Shown here: piece after piece, positions 11,474 through 20,034 of the stretch
Layout: each line of letters opens with the position of its first letter
Position numbering within the stretch: position 1 is the stretch's first letter
NCBI GenBank assembly: GCA_963693035.2
Contig: CAXMMQ010000003.1
Location: 372,001-436,000 of the forward strand
DNA length: 64,000 bases
Direction: 5' to 3'
DNA from: Lichenicoccus sp963693035
GTDB lineage: Bacteria > Pseudomonadota > Alphaproteobacteria > Acetobacterales > Acetobacteraceae
Notes under the pieces: model-generated
Database searches by the model: none
What the model was told of the DNA's origin: nothing
Seen by the model: the letters and a program-made list of their open reading frames with translations, nothing else
Made by a program: the position numbers and the translations under genes

Positions 11474-12703
11474 ATGGCGCTCGCCGTCTCGCCGCTGGCG
11501 CTGCCGTTCCCGGTGCTGCCGGCGATCCGCGGCGTTCGCTTCGCGGCCGGGATGGCGGGAATACGCTACAAGGGCCGCACCGACGTCGTGCTGGCGGAGT
11601 TCCATCCGCGAACTGCTATCGCCGGCGTGTTCACGTCCAACCAGTGCCCCGGCGCACCGGTGGACTGGTGCCGCGCGGCGCTCCCCGGCGGTACGGCGCG
11701 CGCCCTGGTGGTCAATGCCGGCAATGCCAACGTGTTCACCGGGCGCGCCGGCGTCGTCAGCACCAGCGAGACGGCGGAGGCGGCAGCCGGGCTCGTCCAT
11801 TGCCTGCCCTCCGAGGTGTTCATCGCCTCCACCGGCGTGATCGGCGAGGTGCTGCCGCACGACCGCATCGTGTCCGCCCTGCCCGCCCTGCACGCGGCGC
11901 TGGACGGCGATGGCTGGGAGGCCGCCGCGCGCGGCATCATGACCACCGACACCTTCCCGAAAGGCGCCACCCGCACCGCGCTGATCGGGGGCACAGAGGT
12001 GCGGATCAACGGCATCGCCAAGGGCAGCGGCATGATCGCGCCCGACATGGCGACCATGCTGTGCTTCATCGCGACCGACGCCGCACTGCCGGCGCCGGTG
12101 CTGCAGGCGCTGCTGGCGGCCGGCGTCGATCGCAGCTTCAACTGCACGACGGTCGATAGCGACACCTCGACCAGCGACACCGTGCTGCTGTTCGCCACCG
12201 GTGCGGCCGGCAACACGCCGTTGGAGGATGCTGCCGATCCGGGGCTCACCGGGTTCGCGGAGGCGCTCGACGCGCTGCTGCTGGACCTTGCCCTGAAAGT
12301 GGTGCGCGACGGCGAGGGGGCCGGCAAGCTGGTCCGCATCGACGTCACCGGTGCAATCTCGGCGTCGTCCGCGCGCCGCGTGGCGCTGGCGGTGGCGAAC
12401 TCGCCACTGGTCAAGACCGCAATCGCCGGCGAGGACGCGAACTGGGGCCGCATCGTCATGGCGGTCGGCAAGAGCGGTGAGCCCGCCGACCGCGACCGGC
12501 TCTCGGTCGGTATCGGCGGCACCTGGATGGCGCGAGACGGCGCGGTGGTGCCGGGCTATGACGAGGCGCCGGTGGTGGCGCACGTCAAGGGCTTCGAGAT
12601 CGGCATCACGATCGATCTCGGGCTCGGCAGCGGCGCCGGGACTGCCTGGACCTGCGACCTCACGCACGGCTACATCGACATCAACGGAAGCTACCGGAGC
12701 TGA
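11474..12703 (+). CDS. argJ: Bifunctional glutamate N-acetyltransferase/ornithine acetyltransferase ArgJ
   Basis: Arginine-biosynthesis enzyme that moves the acetyl group from N-acetylornithine to glutamate. The 409-residue precursor has the family autocleavage site in SGMIAPDMATML, where the threonine becomes the nucleophile of the beta chain. Also seen are GNANVFTG near the N-terminus and the C-terminal SPLVKTAIAGEDANWGR. The family is normally 390-415 residues. No other arg genes are in the window. Confidence 0.95.
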   Translation: MALAVSPLALPFPVLPAIRGVRFAAGMAGIRYKGRTDVVLAEFHPRTAIAGVFTSNQCPGAPVDWCRAALPGGTARALVVNAGNANVFTGRAGVVSTSETAEAAAGLVHCLPSEVFIASTGVIGEVLPHDRIVSALPALHAALDGDGWEAAARGIMTTDTFPKGATRTALIGGTEVRINGIAKGSGMIAPDMATMLCFIATDAALPAPVLQALLAAGVDRSFNCTTVDSDTSTSDTVLLFATGAAGNTPLEDAADPGLTGFAEALDALLLDLALKVVRDGEGAGKLVRIDVTGAISASSARRVALAVANSPLVKTAIAGEDANWGRIVMAVGKSGEPADRDRLSVGIGGTWMARDGAVVPGYDEAPVVAHVKGFEIGITIDLGLGSGAGTAWTCDLTHGYIDINGSYRS

Positions 12704-12733
12704 GCCAGCCACGGTGCCTCCGGGAGGGTTTCG

Positions 12734-13363
12734 ATGTCCATCAATGCGTTTGACCAGGCCTCCGCGGCGCCGGCCTCGCCCTGGCAGCACGGGGCGCCGG
12801 GTGTCGGGCCGGACCGCGTGTGGGGCTATGCCGGCTTCTGGTGGCGGGTGCTGGCCCGGCTGATCGACGGCTTCGTGCTGCTGGCGGCCGAGAGCGTCCT
12901 CGCCCTGGTGGTCGGCGCGCCCCGCTTCGGCATCAGCAACGACGTCACGGTGCCCGACCAGGGCGGCATCTCGAACGTCGCCTACACGCTGCAACCCGAG
13001 GCCCTGCATGTCTGGTCGCCGGGCAACTGGCATGTGACCGGCCCCGGCTTTGCCGACCTGGTCACGTTCGTGGTGCCGCTGCTGTATTTCACCCTGCTGG
13101 AAAGCTCGCGCTGGCAGGCCACCGTCGGCAAGCGCGTCTGCCACCTGCGGGTCACCGGCCTGGACGGCCAGCGCATCAGCTACCTGCGGGCGCTGGGCCG
13201 CTATGCCGGCAAGTTCGTCTCCTACCTGACGCTGTGCATCGGCTTCATGATGGCCGGCTGGACCACCCGCAAGCAGGCGCTGCACGACCTGATGGCCGAG
13301 ACCCTGGTGGTGCGGCTGCGTCGCCCGAACGACCTGGTGCAGTTCCGGCCGCCGCCAGGGTAG
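12734..13363 (+). CDS. RDD-family membrane protein
   Basis: Integral membrane protein of unknown function with an RDD domain. The 209-residue protein shows the motif WWRVLARLIDGFVLLAAE (the R and D of the family name), a central hydrophobic segment (FVVPLLYFTLLESS) followed by WQATVGKRVCHLRV, and a last segment (LTLCIGFMMAGWTTRKQALH). It lies 30 bp after argJ and may be read from the same transcript. No substrate can be assigned. Confidence 0.85.
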   Translation: MSINAFDQASAAPASPWQHGAPGVGPDRVWGYAGFWWRVLARLIDGFVLLAAESVLALVVGAPRFGISNDVTVPDQGGISNVAYTLQPEALHVWSPGNWHVTGPGFADLVTFVVPLLYFTLLESSRWQATVGKRVCHLRVTGLDGQRISYLRALGRYAGKFVSYLTLCIGFMMAGWTTRKQALHDLMAETLVVRLRRPNDLVQFRPPPG

Positions 13364-13451
13364 GGCCAGCCGCGAGAATCCATCCGCGCGTCGCCGTCGC
13401 CGCCACCTCGGCGGTGAAACCCTACAGGAACCCGTCGCGCGTCGTCTGGCA

Positions 13452-13995
13452 TCAGCCGAAACGGAAGCCGAGATCGGCCTCCTGAGCGCAAGAGCGTGAA
13501 AATCGACGATCATGGTCTCGCCGGATGCAGCGCCGGCCGCGATCATCAGCGGCAGCAGATGGTCCTCGTGCGGCTGCGCACGGCGTGCGCCGTCGGGCGC
13601 TCGCAGTCGATCAGGAGCTGCTCGCGCCTCTCGGTATCGGTGACCGCCTGCCGGAGCCAGGAACCGAACGCCTCGCCCTGCGGGTCGGTACCGGAGCCGC
13701 CGAAGCCACGCATGTTGTGGTACGTCTGGCCGCTGCCGATGATCAGCACGCCCTGCTCGCGCAGCGGCCTGAGCGCGCGGCCGATCGCGAGGTATGCCGG
13801 CGGATCGAGGTCGCGCTGCATCGAGAGCTGCACGACCGGGACGCCTGCCTGCGGGAAGGCGACCTTCAGCGGAACGAACACGCCGTGGTCGTAGCCGCGG
13901 CGTTCGTTGCTGGCGCTCGCAATTCCTGCGTCGCCCAGCAGTTGGCGCACCTGTGCCGCGCTCTCCGGCGCTCCGGGCGCCGGCCAGGTGATCCG
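13452..13995 (-). pseudogene. Decayed DODA-type extradiol dioxygenase (LigB family)
   Basis: Remains of a 4,5-DOPA-dioxygenase-like gene. One frame (13546-13950 and just upstream) encodes ITWPAPGAPESAAQV, ERRGYDHGVFVPLKVAFP and GVLIIGSGQTYHNM, typical of the family. The C-terminal part QPHEDHLLPLMIAAGAA is in a second frame, and the terminal ADLGFRFG with its stop at 13452 is in a third, so at least two frameshifts have occurred. The N-terminal half is missing: family similarity stops abruptly at about 13995, where a LysR fragment begins on the other strand. It is not expected to make an active enzyme. Confidence 0.75.
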
Positions 13996-13996
13996 G

Positions 13997-14113
13997 ATGG
14001 GGCTGGAACCGGTGCTGACCCTGGGGATCGATCCGCTGGTTCCGACCGCACCGCTGATCGACAGCCTGCCGGCACTGCGCCTCAGCTTCCCCGACCTGCC
14101 GGTCTCGTTCTAG
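13997..14113 (+). pseudogene. Fragment resembling a LysR-type regulator effector domain
   Basis: A 38-codon open stretch encodes MGLEPVLTLGIDPLVP followed by LIDSLPALRLSFPDLPVSF and a stop. The pattern resembles the first strands of the LysR substrate-binding domain. No helix-turn-helix part and no continuation are visible. It abuts the truncated end of the dioxygenase remnant, which suggests a deletion junction between two formerly separate genes. The fragment is short, so the family assignment is tentative. Confidence 0.35.
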
Positions 14114-14343
14114 CGCGACTGCCAGATGATCTTCTTGATGACCTGGACGCACTGGTTGCCCGCTCTGCCGTGGAGACCTGGGTTCGGTGTTCCCGCGCTG
14201 GCCGAGGGTCGTCAAGGTAGCCGTAGGGTCGGTCCGCAGCCGCTAGTGGATAGGATCTCCACTTGCTACCTGATGACCATAGCCGCTCTCGACGCTTTGC
14301 GGACGTAGCTCCCAGCAGGTGCGATGCCTCGATGTGGCCGGGA

Positions 14344-14430
14344 GAAGCCATCCGTCAGGGCATGGATCTTGGCGGTGCGGCTACCGCGGCTGACGCCGAT
14401 GGCCTTGCGGCAGAGCCCCTTAAGAAGGCT
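14344..14430 (-). mobile_element. IS5-family transposase fragment
   Basis: The minus strand encodes KGLCRKAIGVSRGSRTAKIH followed by ALTDG, which matches the conserved SRGGRTTKIHALTDG segment of IS5-family (IS427-like) transposases. Flanking sequence in all frames is broken by stops, and no complete catalytic core or terminal inverted repeats are visible. It is therefore an old remnant. The surrounding bases 14114-14343 show no other recognisable content. Confidence 0.55.
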
Positions 14431-14487
14431 TGATTCTCGGAAGGGGAGCCAGCATCGTCAAACCTCGCAACGATCAGGTGGCGCCGA

Positions 14488-15357
14488 GTGCAGAGACGTC
14501 GGTTCATCACGACTGCGGCGGCCCTGGCTACCGGCGCGACATCTCCGCCTCGCCGACACGCATGGGCACAGGATGCACCCACGAGACTGACACTCACCAT
14601 GTCGGACCGTGTGGATCTCATCGTCGAGCGCCAGGGCGAGGGGCCGAGCCTTCTCCTTGTTCATGGCGCAAGCGGGTCGTACCTTTCCTATGAGCGCCTT
14701 GTGCCACTGCTGACACCGTCGTTTACGACCTTCGCTCTCAATCGGCGTGGCTATGGCGGCAGCGGCGGCCAAGCGAAACACAGCGTGGCGCGCGAAGCCC
14801 AAGACATCGCCGCCGTCATCGATGCGCTGCCGCCACCGGTCTACGTGTTCGCCCACTCGTCGGGCGCGATAGAGACGCTGGAAGCCCTGCGCCTAACAAG
14901 GAACGTGCGCAGGGCGATCCTCTATGAGCCGCCGCTCACCGCCGTGGGGACCTCGTCGTCAAAACCCGTATGCGCGCTTGTGGCAGACGGGAAGATGAGC
15001 GCGGCGCTAGTCACCTTCTACCGAGATTACGTCAAGGTTCCGCCTCCGGTGATCACCGGAATCGAGAAAGGCCCTCTATGGCCGGTTGAAGTCAGGAGCG
15101 CGCCGGCACTGTGCAACGAGATAGCGGCGCTCTCGGTCTATCACCTCAACGCCGCGAGCTTCGTCTCCCTCCGGACGCCCACGCTGTTCCTGCTGGGCGA
15201 CCGGAGCCCGCCGTTCATGGTCGCGAGCGTCAAGGCTGGCGTGGCAGCCGTGCCAGGCGCGACGCTGGAGATGCTGGCCGGACAGCAGCATAGCGCCCTG
15301 GTCCAGGCACCCGACATGATCGCCTCGATCATCAGGAAGGAGTTCCTGCCGTCCTGA
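14488..15357 (+). CDS. Exported alpha/beta-fold hydrolase
   Basis: Serine hydrolase of the alpha/beta superfamily, 289 residues. The N-terminus MQRRRFITTAAALATGAT, followed by AWAQ, is a typical Tat signal, so the enzyme is probably periplasmic. Seen: oxyanion segment LLVHGASGSYLSY, nucleophile elbow AHSSGA, acid region FLLGDRSPPF, and the likely catalytic histidine in GQQHSALVQ. The substrate is unknown. Codon choice looks less GC-biased than in neighbouring core genes, and the gene sits beside decayed DNA, so recent acquisition is possible. Confidence 0.8.
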   Translation: MQRRRFITTAAALATGATSPPRRHAWAQDAPTRLTLTMSDRVDLIVERQGEGPSLLLVHGASGSYLSYERLVPLLTPSFTTFALNRRGYGGSGGQAKHSVAREAQDIAAVIDALPPPVYVFAHSSGAIETLEALRLTRNVRRAILYEPPLTAVGTSSSKPVCALVADGKMSAALVTFYRDYVKVPPPVITGIEKGPLWPVEVRSAPALCNEIAALSVYHLNAASFVSLRTPTLFLLGDRSPPFMVASVKAGVAAVPGATLEMLAGQQHSALVQAPDMIASIIRKEFLPS

Positions 15358-15609
15358 CTCCGAACCGAAGTAGAGGTGCCTGAAGTCTGAGGGTTGCGGC
15401 AATGGACGAAACTGGCCGAAACCGCTCGTTCGGATCTCACGTCCGCCCTAGAGGCGTTGGTTGTCGCCTCAAGCGGCGTTGAACGATGCGAGACAAATTC
15501 GGCCAGCACCACACCCCAAACGACAGCAACGGCCAATTCTTTTCGACGGTCAGACCAGGGCCTGCCCACACCTGCCGCGCTTCACCCGAGCTCGTTCACT
15601 GGATTGACC

Positions 15610-16113
15610 TCAGAGGCGTTCACCGACCGCGGTCGCACAGCCGGAGAGTGTCACGTTGCCGGTACGGTCGAGATAAGTGAGGGTTGCAGTATCAGTAAAG
15701 TGGCGGTCGTTTGTCAGGCGAATAGCATGGTGGATGATCTGGGTCCCCTGCCTGATTGGGCCGGTCGGCGATGGGAACAGAATGTAGGCCCGTGTAGTCA
15801 ATGCCACTGACTTCGGACCAGTAAAGCCCCAGGTGCCGAAGGCCGGTGATCGCTGGCCCGGCAGCAGCATCGGGTTATTGGTTGTCTCGACCTCGTTTCC
15901 CTCGATACCAAATGATAGCAACGATTCGAAAGACGGATTGGCTTGCAATGAGGCGCAGTTGAAGGTGGTTATCTGCACCCGCCAGACCCCGATGGGTGAG
16001 TTGTCAAGGAGGGCGTCCGGCAGCACCTGCGGAACGGTAGGATCGGCAAGTGCCAGCGTGGGAGATACGCTTGCAAAGAAAGCGGCAAGAGCAACTCGAG
16101 CGAGTGAGGTCAT
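15610..16113 (-). CDS. Hypothetical secreted protein
   Basis: I do not recognise a family. The 167-residue protein has a Sec signal (MTSLARVALAAFFASVSPTL ... ALAD) and a mature part of about 145 residues, probably beta-rich, with WRVQITTFNCASL, AFGTWGFTGPKSVALTTRAY and GNVTLSGCATAVG. The two cysteines could form a disulfide. It lies 24 bp downstream of the winged-helix/TPR regulator on the same strand and could be its target. The 252 bp between it and the convergent hydrolase gene hold nothing I can identify. Confidence 0.65.
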   Translation of the reverse strand: MTSLARVALAAFFASVSPTLALADPTVPQVLPDALLDNSPIGVWRVQITTFNCASLQANPSFESLLSFGIEGNEVETTNNPMLLPGQRSPAFGTWGFTGPKSVALTTRAYILFPSPTGPIRQGTQIIHHAIRLTNDRHFTDTATLTYLDRTGNVTLSGCATAVGERL

Positions 16114-16137
16114 GGGATAGATCCTGTTCTGGCTTGG

Positions 16138-17952
16138 TCAGGCAGACAGGATGTCGTCATTAGCAGGCGGCACGGTATGGAGGCTGACTGACGTTTGTGT
16201 GTCGGATGCATGAAGAACGGTGTTGAGCGTGAAGCCGGCTTGGCCGATTAATGTTCTGAAGCGAGAATGGGCGCGCAGCAAATCCCATTTCGGATCGGAT
16301 GGCAGAAAGGCAAGGTTAACGTCGCGGACCGCCAGCGAGCGTTCCAACGCATCGCATGAGGCCTCAAGATCGCCGAAGCCGGCGTAGATGGCGGCCTCGG
16401 TGAATGGCGGCACATAACGTTCGGCCGAGGTGGCGGCTCGTTCAGCAATGATGGTGCGAGCGGCTACGTCCTGTCCGGCTTGAGCCAGAGCAAACCCTTT
16501 GACGGCAAGGGTCTTGGCGTTGCCACCGGTCAGGGCGATGGCCGTGTCGGCTGCCAGAAGCGTCCGCGAAAAGTCGCCAAGACGTTCATAAGCCTGTGCA
16601 AGCATGTGATGGCCAATCCAAAAGCCTGGCGCGAGCATCGTCGCATGGCGCGCATGCTCGACCGCTTGTGCATAGTCGCGCGCCTGGAACGAGACTTGCG
16701 AAGCAAGCGCATGATGCATAGGCAAATGCGGGTCGAGTTCGCAGGCAAGCCGGATCGACGACTGTGCCTCCTCGTGCAGCCCCAGATGTGACAGGGCAAC
16801 GCCGAGCATGCGCCGGGCGAACGCGTAGTTAGGATCAAGCGCGACGGCCCGACGAAAATCGACCTCGGCGCCGAGCCAATTCCATTCCAGCCAGAAACGG
16901 ACAAAGCCGCGAGCCGCGTATGTCTCAGCGAGAAGTGGCCCATGCTGGACGGCGCGCTCTGCGGCATCGCTTGCGGCCATGGCAACCAGGGCGGGTTCTA
17001 CGTCTCCGTTGACCGGGTTGACGCCGAGAGTTTCGGCCAGTCCGGACCAGGCGAGTGCATAATGAGGGTCGAGCGCTACTGCCTGACGATAATAGCCAAT
17101 TGCCTGTCCGTTGGTCTGGCGGGTGTTCTGGTTAAAGAAGAAGCGCCCTTGGAGGTACAGGTCGAATGCGGTCGGGTTCTCTGACTGTCGGCCAGCGGCA
17201 AGCCGGGCATGGGTAGGTGTCAGGTGAAGCCGGATACGGGTTGCGATCGTCCGGCTGATGCTCTCCTGGAAGGCCAGGACACGTGCAGGAGCTCCTTCAT
17301 AGGTTTCTGCCCATACCTGACGCTGATCGCTTAGGTCGACTAGCTTGCAGACAACCCGCAGTCGGTCGCGCTCCGCCCGTAGCGAACTCTCGACGACGTA
17401 ATCGGCGCCAAACCTGGAGCGGAGCCCGACCAAGCTAGGCTCATCTCTCATAAAGGTCGTGATCGAGGTACGGCCGACAACCGATAGATGCCCTGGATCT
17501 ATCTGGCCAAGTCGGGCAATCGTCTCGTCAGTGAAGCCGTCGGCGAGATACTGCGCCTGGCCGTTCGGACCGAGATCCTGGAACGGGAGAACTGCGATGA
17601 CGAGATGCCGGTCCGCGTCGACGGCAGGCGACATGACGACGCGGGCGAGGAAGCGATAACCAAGGCGCGGGACGGTCTCAATGTACGAAGGCTCCGCTGT
17701 TCGATCGCCAAGGGCACGGCGAAGCTTGCGCATCGCGGTATTAACCCCAAGGTCGGCCTCGACGTGGATGTTGGTGCCCCACAAGCAGTCAATAATTTGT
17801 TCGCGCGACACCAGTCGGCCCGGCTCTGCGAGAAGTAGCGCCAGAAGCTGAGCAGGACGGCGTTCGAGTTGGACAGCTTTGCCGCCTCGGCGAAGCTTGA
17901 AGGTGCCAGGCTCGAAATCGACGTCGCCGAAGCGGTAGACATGATTGGCCAC
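16138..17952 (-). CDS. Winged-helix (OmpR/CadC-type) regulator with TPR repeats
   Basis: The 604-residue protein has three parts. Residues 1-105 form an OmpR/PhoB-type DNA-binding winged helix (RRPAQLLALLLAEPGRLVSR, YIETVPRLGYRFLARV). Residues 110-250 form a TolB-N/FlgO-like domain (IAVLPFQDLGPNGQAQYLAD, DYVVESSLRAERDRLRVVCK) known from adenylate-cyclase- and CadC-like regulators. The rest is TPR repeats (LDPHYALAWSGLAETLG, LDPNYAFARRMLGVALSHLG). No receiver domain or clear transmembrane helix is present. The signal it senses is unknown; the secreted protein downstream is a candidate target. Confidence 0.85.
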   Translation of the reverse strand: MANHVYRFGDVDFEPGTFKLRRGGKAVQLERRPAQLLALLLAEPGRLVSREQIIDCLWGTNIHVEADLGVNTAMRKLRRALGDRTAEPSYIETVPRLGYRFLARVVMSPAVDADRHLVIAVLPFQDLGPNGQAQYLADGFTDETIARLGQIDPGHLSVVGRTSITTFMRDEPSLVGLRSRFGADYVVESSLRAERDRLRVVCKLVDLSDQRQVWAETYEGAPARVLAFQESISRTIATRIRLHLTPTHARLAAGRQSENPTAFDLYLQGRFFFNQNTRQTNGQAIGYYRQAVALDPHYALAWSGLAETLGVNPVNGDVEPALVAMAASDAAERAVQHGPLLAETYAARGFVRFWLEWNWLGAEVDFRRAVALDPNYAFARRMLGVALSHLGLHEEAQSSIRLACELDPHLPMHHALASQVSFQARDYAQAVEHARHATMLAPGFWIGHHMLAQAYERLGDFSRTLLAADTAIALTGGNAKTLAVKGFALAQAGQDVAARTIIAERAATSAERYVPPFTEAAIYAGFGDLEASCDALERSLAVRDVNLAFLPSDPKWDLLRAHSRFRTLIGQAGFTLNTVLHASDTQTSVSLHTVPPANDDILSA

Positions 17953-18306
17953 TATCGCGTTACCCGATCGACGGTCCGGATCTCCTATAGCCGATGCGAC
18001 CTGTACACAGGCTTGGAAAACTGCGCCCTTATGTGGTTTTGCTGCATGGACCGGATGCGCGGCGACCTGACCTTCTGACTGGACGAGACGGCATTGACCG
18101 GGTGGCGCGCCCCGCGGCGAACGACCCGAGGAGGCCAGCCACTTTAGGCCGGGATGGCGGTTGAGTTGGTGTCGACCCTATCCGCCGAGACCCAGTGCGC
18201 CTTCAGCTGGCATTGGCTGCTGGACGATCTGAGACGCCGCCTCACGTCGGCCGGGACAGCCCGCGGCGGTCGCAAGCGTGCGTCGGCAGCGGCGGCCGAG
18301 AGACAA
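17953..18306. other. 354-bp gap, no gene recognised
   Basis: The gap lies between the start of the TPR regulator gene and the end of the aldolase-like gene, both on the minus strand. No open frame with protein-like composition, no tRNA and no clear terminator is visible. The part next to the regulator is less GC-rich and should contain its promoter, but no hexamer pair stands out. Confidence 0.5.
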
Positions 18307-19200
18307 TCAGGCGAGGCCGAGCCGCTCCATCACCTCCGCGATCCGGCTCAACGCCGGTTCCGGCAGCGGCAGGATCGGACGCGGCGGCGCGGCGTCCGTC
18401 AGCCCGAGAAGGTTCGCGCAGGCATACATCACGCGCAGGCTGCTGAACTCGGTGAACAGGTCCCATAGCGGCTGCAGTCGGGCATCATGGGCCGCGGCAC
18501 CGGCCGCATCACCGGCCGCCACCGCCTCCACGATCCGCAGGCAGGGTGCGGGAAACAGGCCGCCCGCCACGCTGTACCAGGCATCGCCGCCGGCCCGGAG
18601 CGCCGCCGCCGCGTTCCAGTCGACGCTGTAGCCGACGGAGAACCCAGGGATGACCGCATCGCGCAGAACACTCAGGCTGTCGGGCACCAGCGCCGCCGCC
18701 GGCGCCGGCGTCTTGACCGCATCGACATGGTCCAGCCGGCTCAGTCGCCCGACCAGTGCGGCGTCGAAGCTGAAGTGCGTGGTGCCCGGATTGTCGTATA
18801 CGCACAGCGGCAGCCGCACCGCCGCTGCCACGCTGGCGAAATGTGCGAACACCTCGTCGGCGGTCAGCGGCGTATACGAGACCGGCGCCAGCAGCACGCC
18901 GGCCGCGCCCGCATCGCGCGCATCCTGCCCCAGCCGGATCGCCTCGTCGGTCCTGAGCGCGCCGATGCCGACCAGCAGCGGCACCCGGCCCGCGACTTCG
19001 TCCACCGCGACTTCGATGGCGCGGCGGCGTTCGCGGCGGTCGAGATAGGCATAGGTGCCGGTGCTGCCGAGCAGGCCGATCGACGGCACGCGGGCCTCGA
19101 CCAGCCGGCGCAGCAGACGACGCAGCGCCTCGGCATCGACACGCCCCTGCCCGTCCGCCGGCGTGATCGGAAAGGCGACCAGGCCACGAAACAGGCTCAT
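18307..19200 (-). CDS. Dihydrodipicolinate synthase-family aldolase/lyase
   Basis: TIM-barrel enzyme of the DHDPS/N-acetylneuraminate lyase superfamily, 297 residues from ATG 19200. Visible: the substrate loop GLLGSTGTYAYL in place of the usual GTTGE, the conserved tyrosine in VYDNPGTTHF, and the Schiff-base lysine in VDAVKTPAPA. The altered loop argues against true DapA; a 2-keto acid aldolase or lyase with another substrate is more likely. Its ATG overlaps the stop of the upstream phosphatase gene (ATGA), so the two are translationally coupled. Confidence 0.85.
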   Translation of the reverse strand: MSLFRGLVAFPITPADGQGRVDAEALRRLLRRLVEARVPSIGLLGSTGTYAYLDRRERRRAIEVAVDEVAGRVPLLVGIGALRTDEAIRLGQDARDAGAAGVLLAPVSYTPLTADEVFAHFASVAAAVRLPLCVYDNPGTTHFSFDAALVGRLSRLDHVDAVKTPAPAAALVPDSLSVLRDAVIPGFSVGYSVDWNAAAALRAGGDAWYSVAGGLFPAPCLRIVEAVAAGDAAGAAAHDARLQPLWDLFTEFSSLRVMYACANLLGLTDAAPPRPILPLPEPALSRIAEVMERLGLA

Positions 19201-19829
19201 GCCGGCACCGACAGCCGCGCTGCCCGCACCTCTCGCGCGCGACCACCCTTCTCCATGTACTCCGCGATGTGCGGCCGGCGTTCGATCTGCAGCCGGTGCA
19301 GCGCATGCGTCGCCGACACCAGCGACCCCGCGCGCTGCAGCATGGCGTCGCCGAGCTCGATCAGGCGCAGATTCGGCCACGCGTTTTCCCGGATGGCGTG
19401 CACCATGCGCACGATCTCCCCGGCCGGCACGTCCGGCATCGCCTGCGCCAGGATCAGCACCAGCGCCGCCGTCGAGCGCGAGATGCCGGCATGGCAATGC
19501 ACCAGCAGCGTCGCCGTGCCGCAGAACTCGTTTTGGAGGGACCGGCCGAACCCCAGGATCGCCTCGACATGCGCGGGCGCGGGCAGCACCTCGTCCGGCC
19601 TCGGCTCGATGATGTCGTGGAACCGCAGCTCCAGCCGCGCATGCTCGCAGTAGGTGCCAAAAGCCTCCGGCACCGGATGGCCCGGGTCGTGGATCGACAG
19701 CACATGGCTCGCACCCAGGCCGTCATGCTCGCAGAGTTCCTCGATGCCGCAGACCAGGATAGCGAACGGCGCCGGGCCGGTCATCGGCTCGGTGACATGG
19801 GACAGGCCGCCTGGATCGAGTGCCGGCAT
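19197..19829 (-). CDS. Dual-specificity/tyrosine phosphatase-like protein
   Basis: The 210-residue protein carries the cysteine-phosphatase P-loop LLVHCHAGISRSTAAL, which fits HCxxGxxRS. An upstream Asp-containing segment (FHDIIEPRPDEV) may supply the general acid. The family hydrolyses phosphotyrosine/serine or other phosphate esters; the substrate here is unknown. It overlaps the aldolase-like gene by 4 bp, which suggests a shared pathway or a small-molecule phosphate substrate. An inverted repeat lies 14 bp upstream. Confidence 0.8.
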   Translation of the reverse strand: MPALDPGGLSHVTEPMTGPAPFAILVCGIEELCEHDGLGASHVLSIHDPGHPVPEAFGTYCEHARLELRFHDIIEPRPDEVLPAPAHVEAILGFGRSLQNEFCGTATLLVHCHAGISRSTAALVLILAQAMPDVPAGEIVRMVHAIRENAWPNLRLIELGDAMLQRAGSLVSATHALHRLQIERRPHIAEYMEKGGRAREVRAARLSVPA

Positions 19830-19842
19830 GGCTGTGACGCTA

Positions 19843-19941
19843 GAGCATGATCCGATCGATCATGCTCCGCTTGTCGTTTGATAGAGCAGCTTTATCCGAC
19901 ACTTGGCATCGCGCAGCGATTCCAAGTGATCGGATGCTGCT
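19843..19941. repeat. Double palindrome, GAGCATGATC family
   Basis: There are two adjacent inverted repeats. The first is GAGCATGATC (19843-19852) with its complement at 19858-19867. The second has left arm AGCAGCTTTATCCGACACTTGG (written in two parts: AGCAGCTTTATCC, GACACTTGG) at 19885-19906 and right arm CCAAGTGATCGGATGCTGCT at 19922-19941. The first shares its core with the palindrome at 3757-3785. They lie between the phosphatase start and a gene remnant. No T-tract follows. Confidence 0.6.
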
Positions 19942-20034
19942 TTAGCGCGGGTGTCCTGCGCTGGCGAGCACCTCCGGATTGACCACCCGGACCGGCGCGC
20001 CATCGAGGAACGCCAGCGCGTTCTCGACGCTCAC
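19942..20034 (-). pseudogene. C-terminal remnant of a D-2-hydroxyacid dehydrogenase
   Basis: A 30-codon frame starts with GTG overlapping the ridA-like stop codon (GTGA) and reads VSVENALAFLDGAPVRVVNP then EVLASAGHPR. It resembles the extreme C-terminus of SerA-like 2-hydroxyacid dehydrogenases (N-LAFL-G-P...VNPEVL). The catalytic and NAD-binding parts are absent. This suggests that a dehydrogenase gene once followed the RidA-like gene and was deleted, leaving only its end. Confidence 0.55.
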
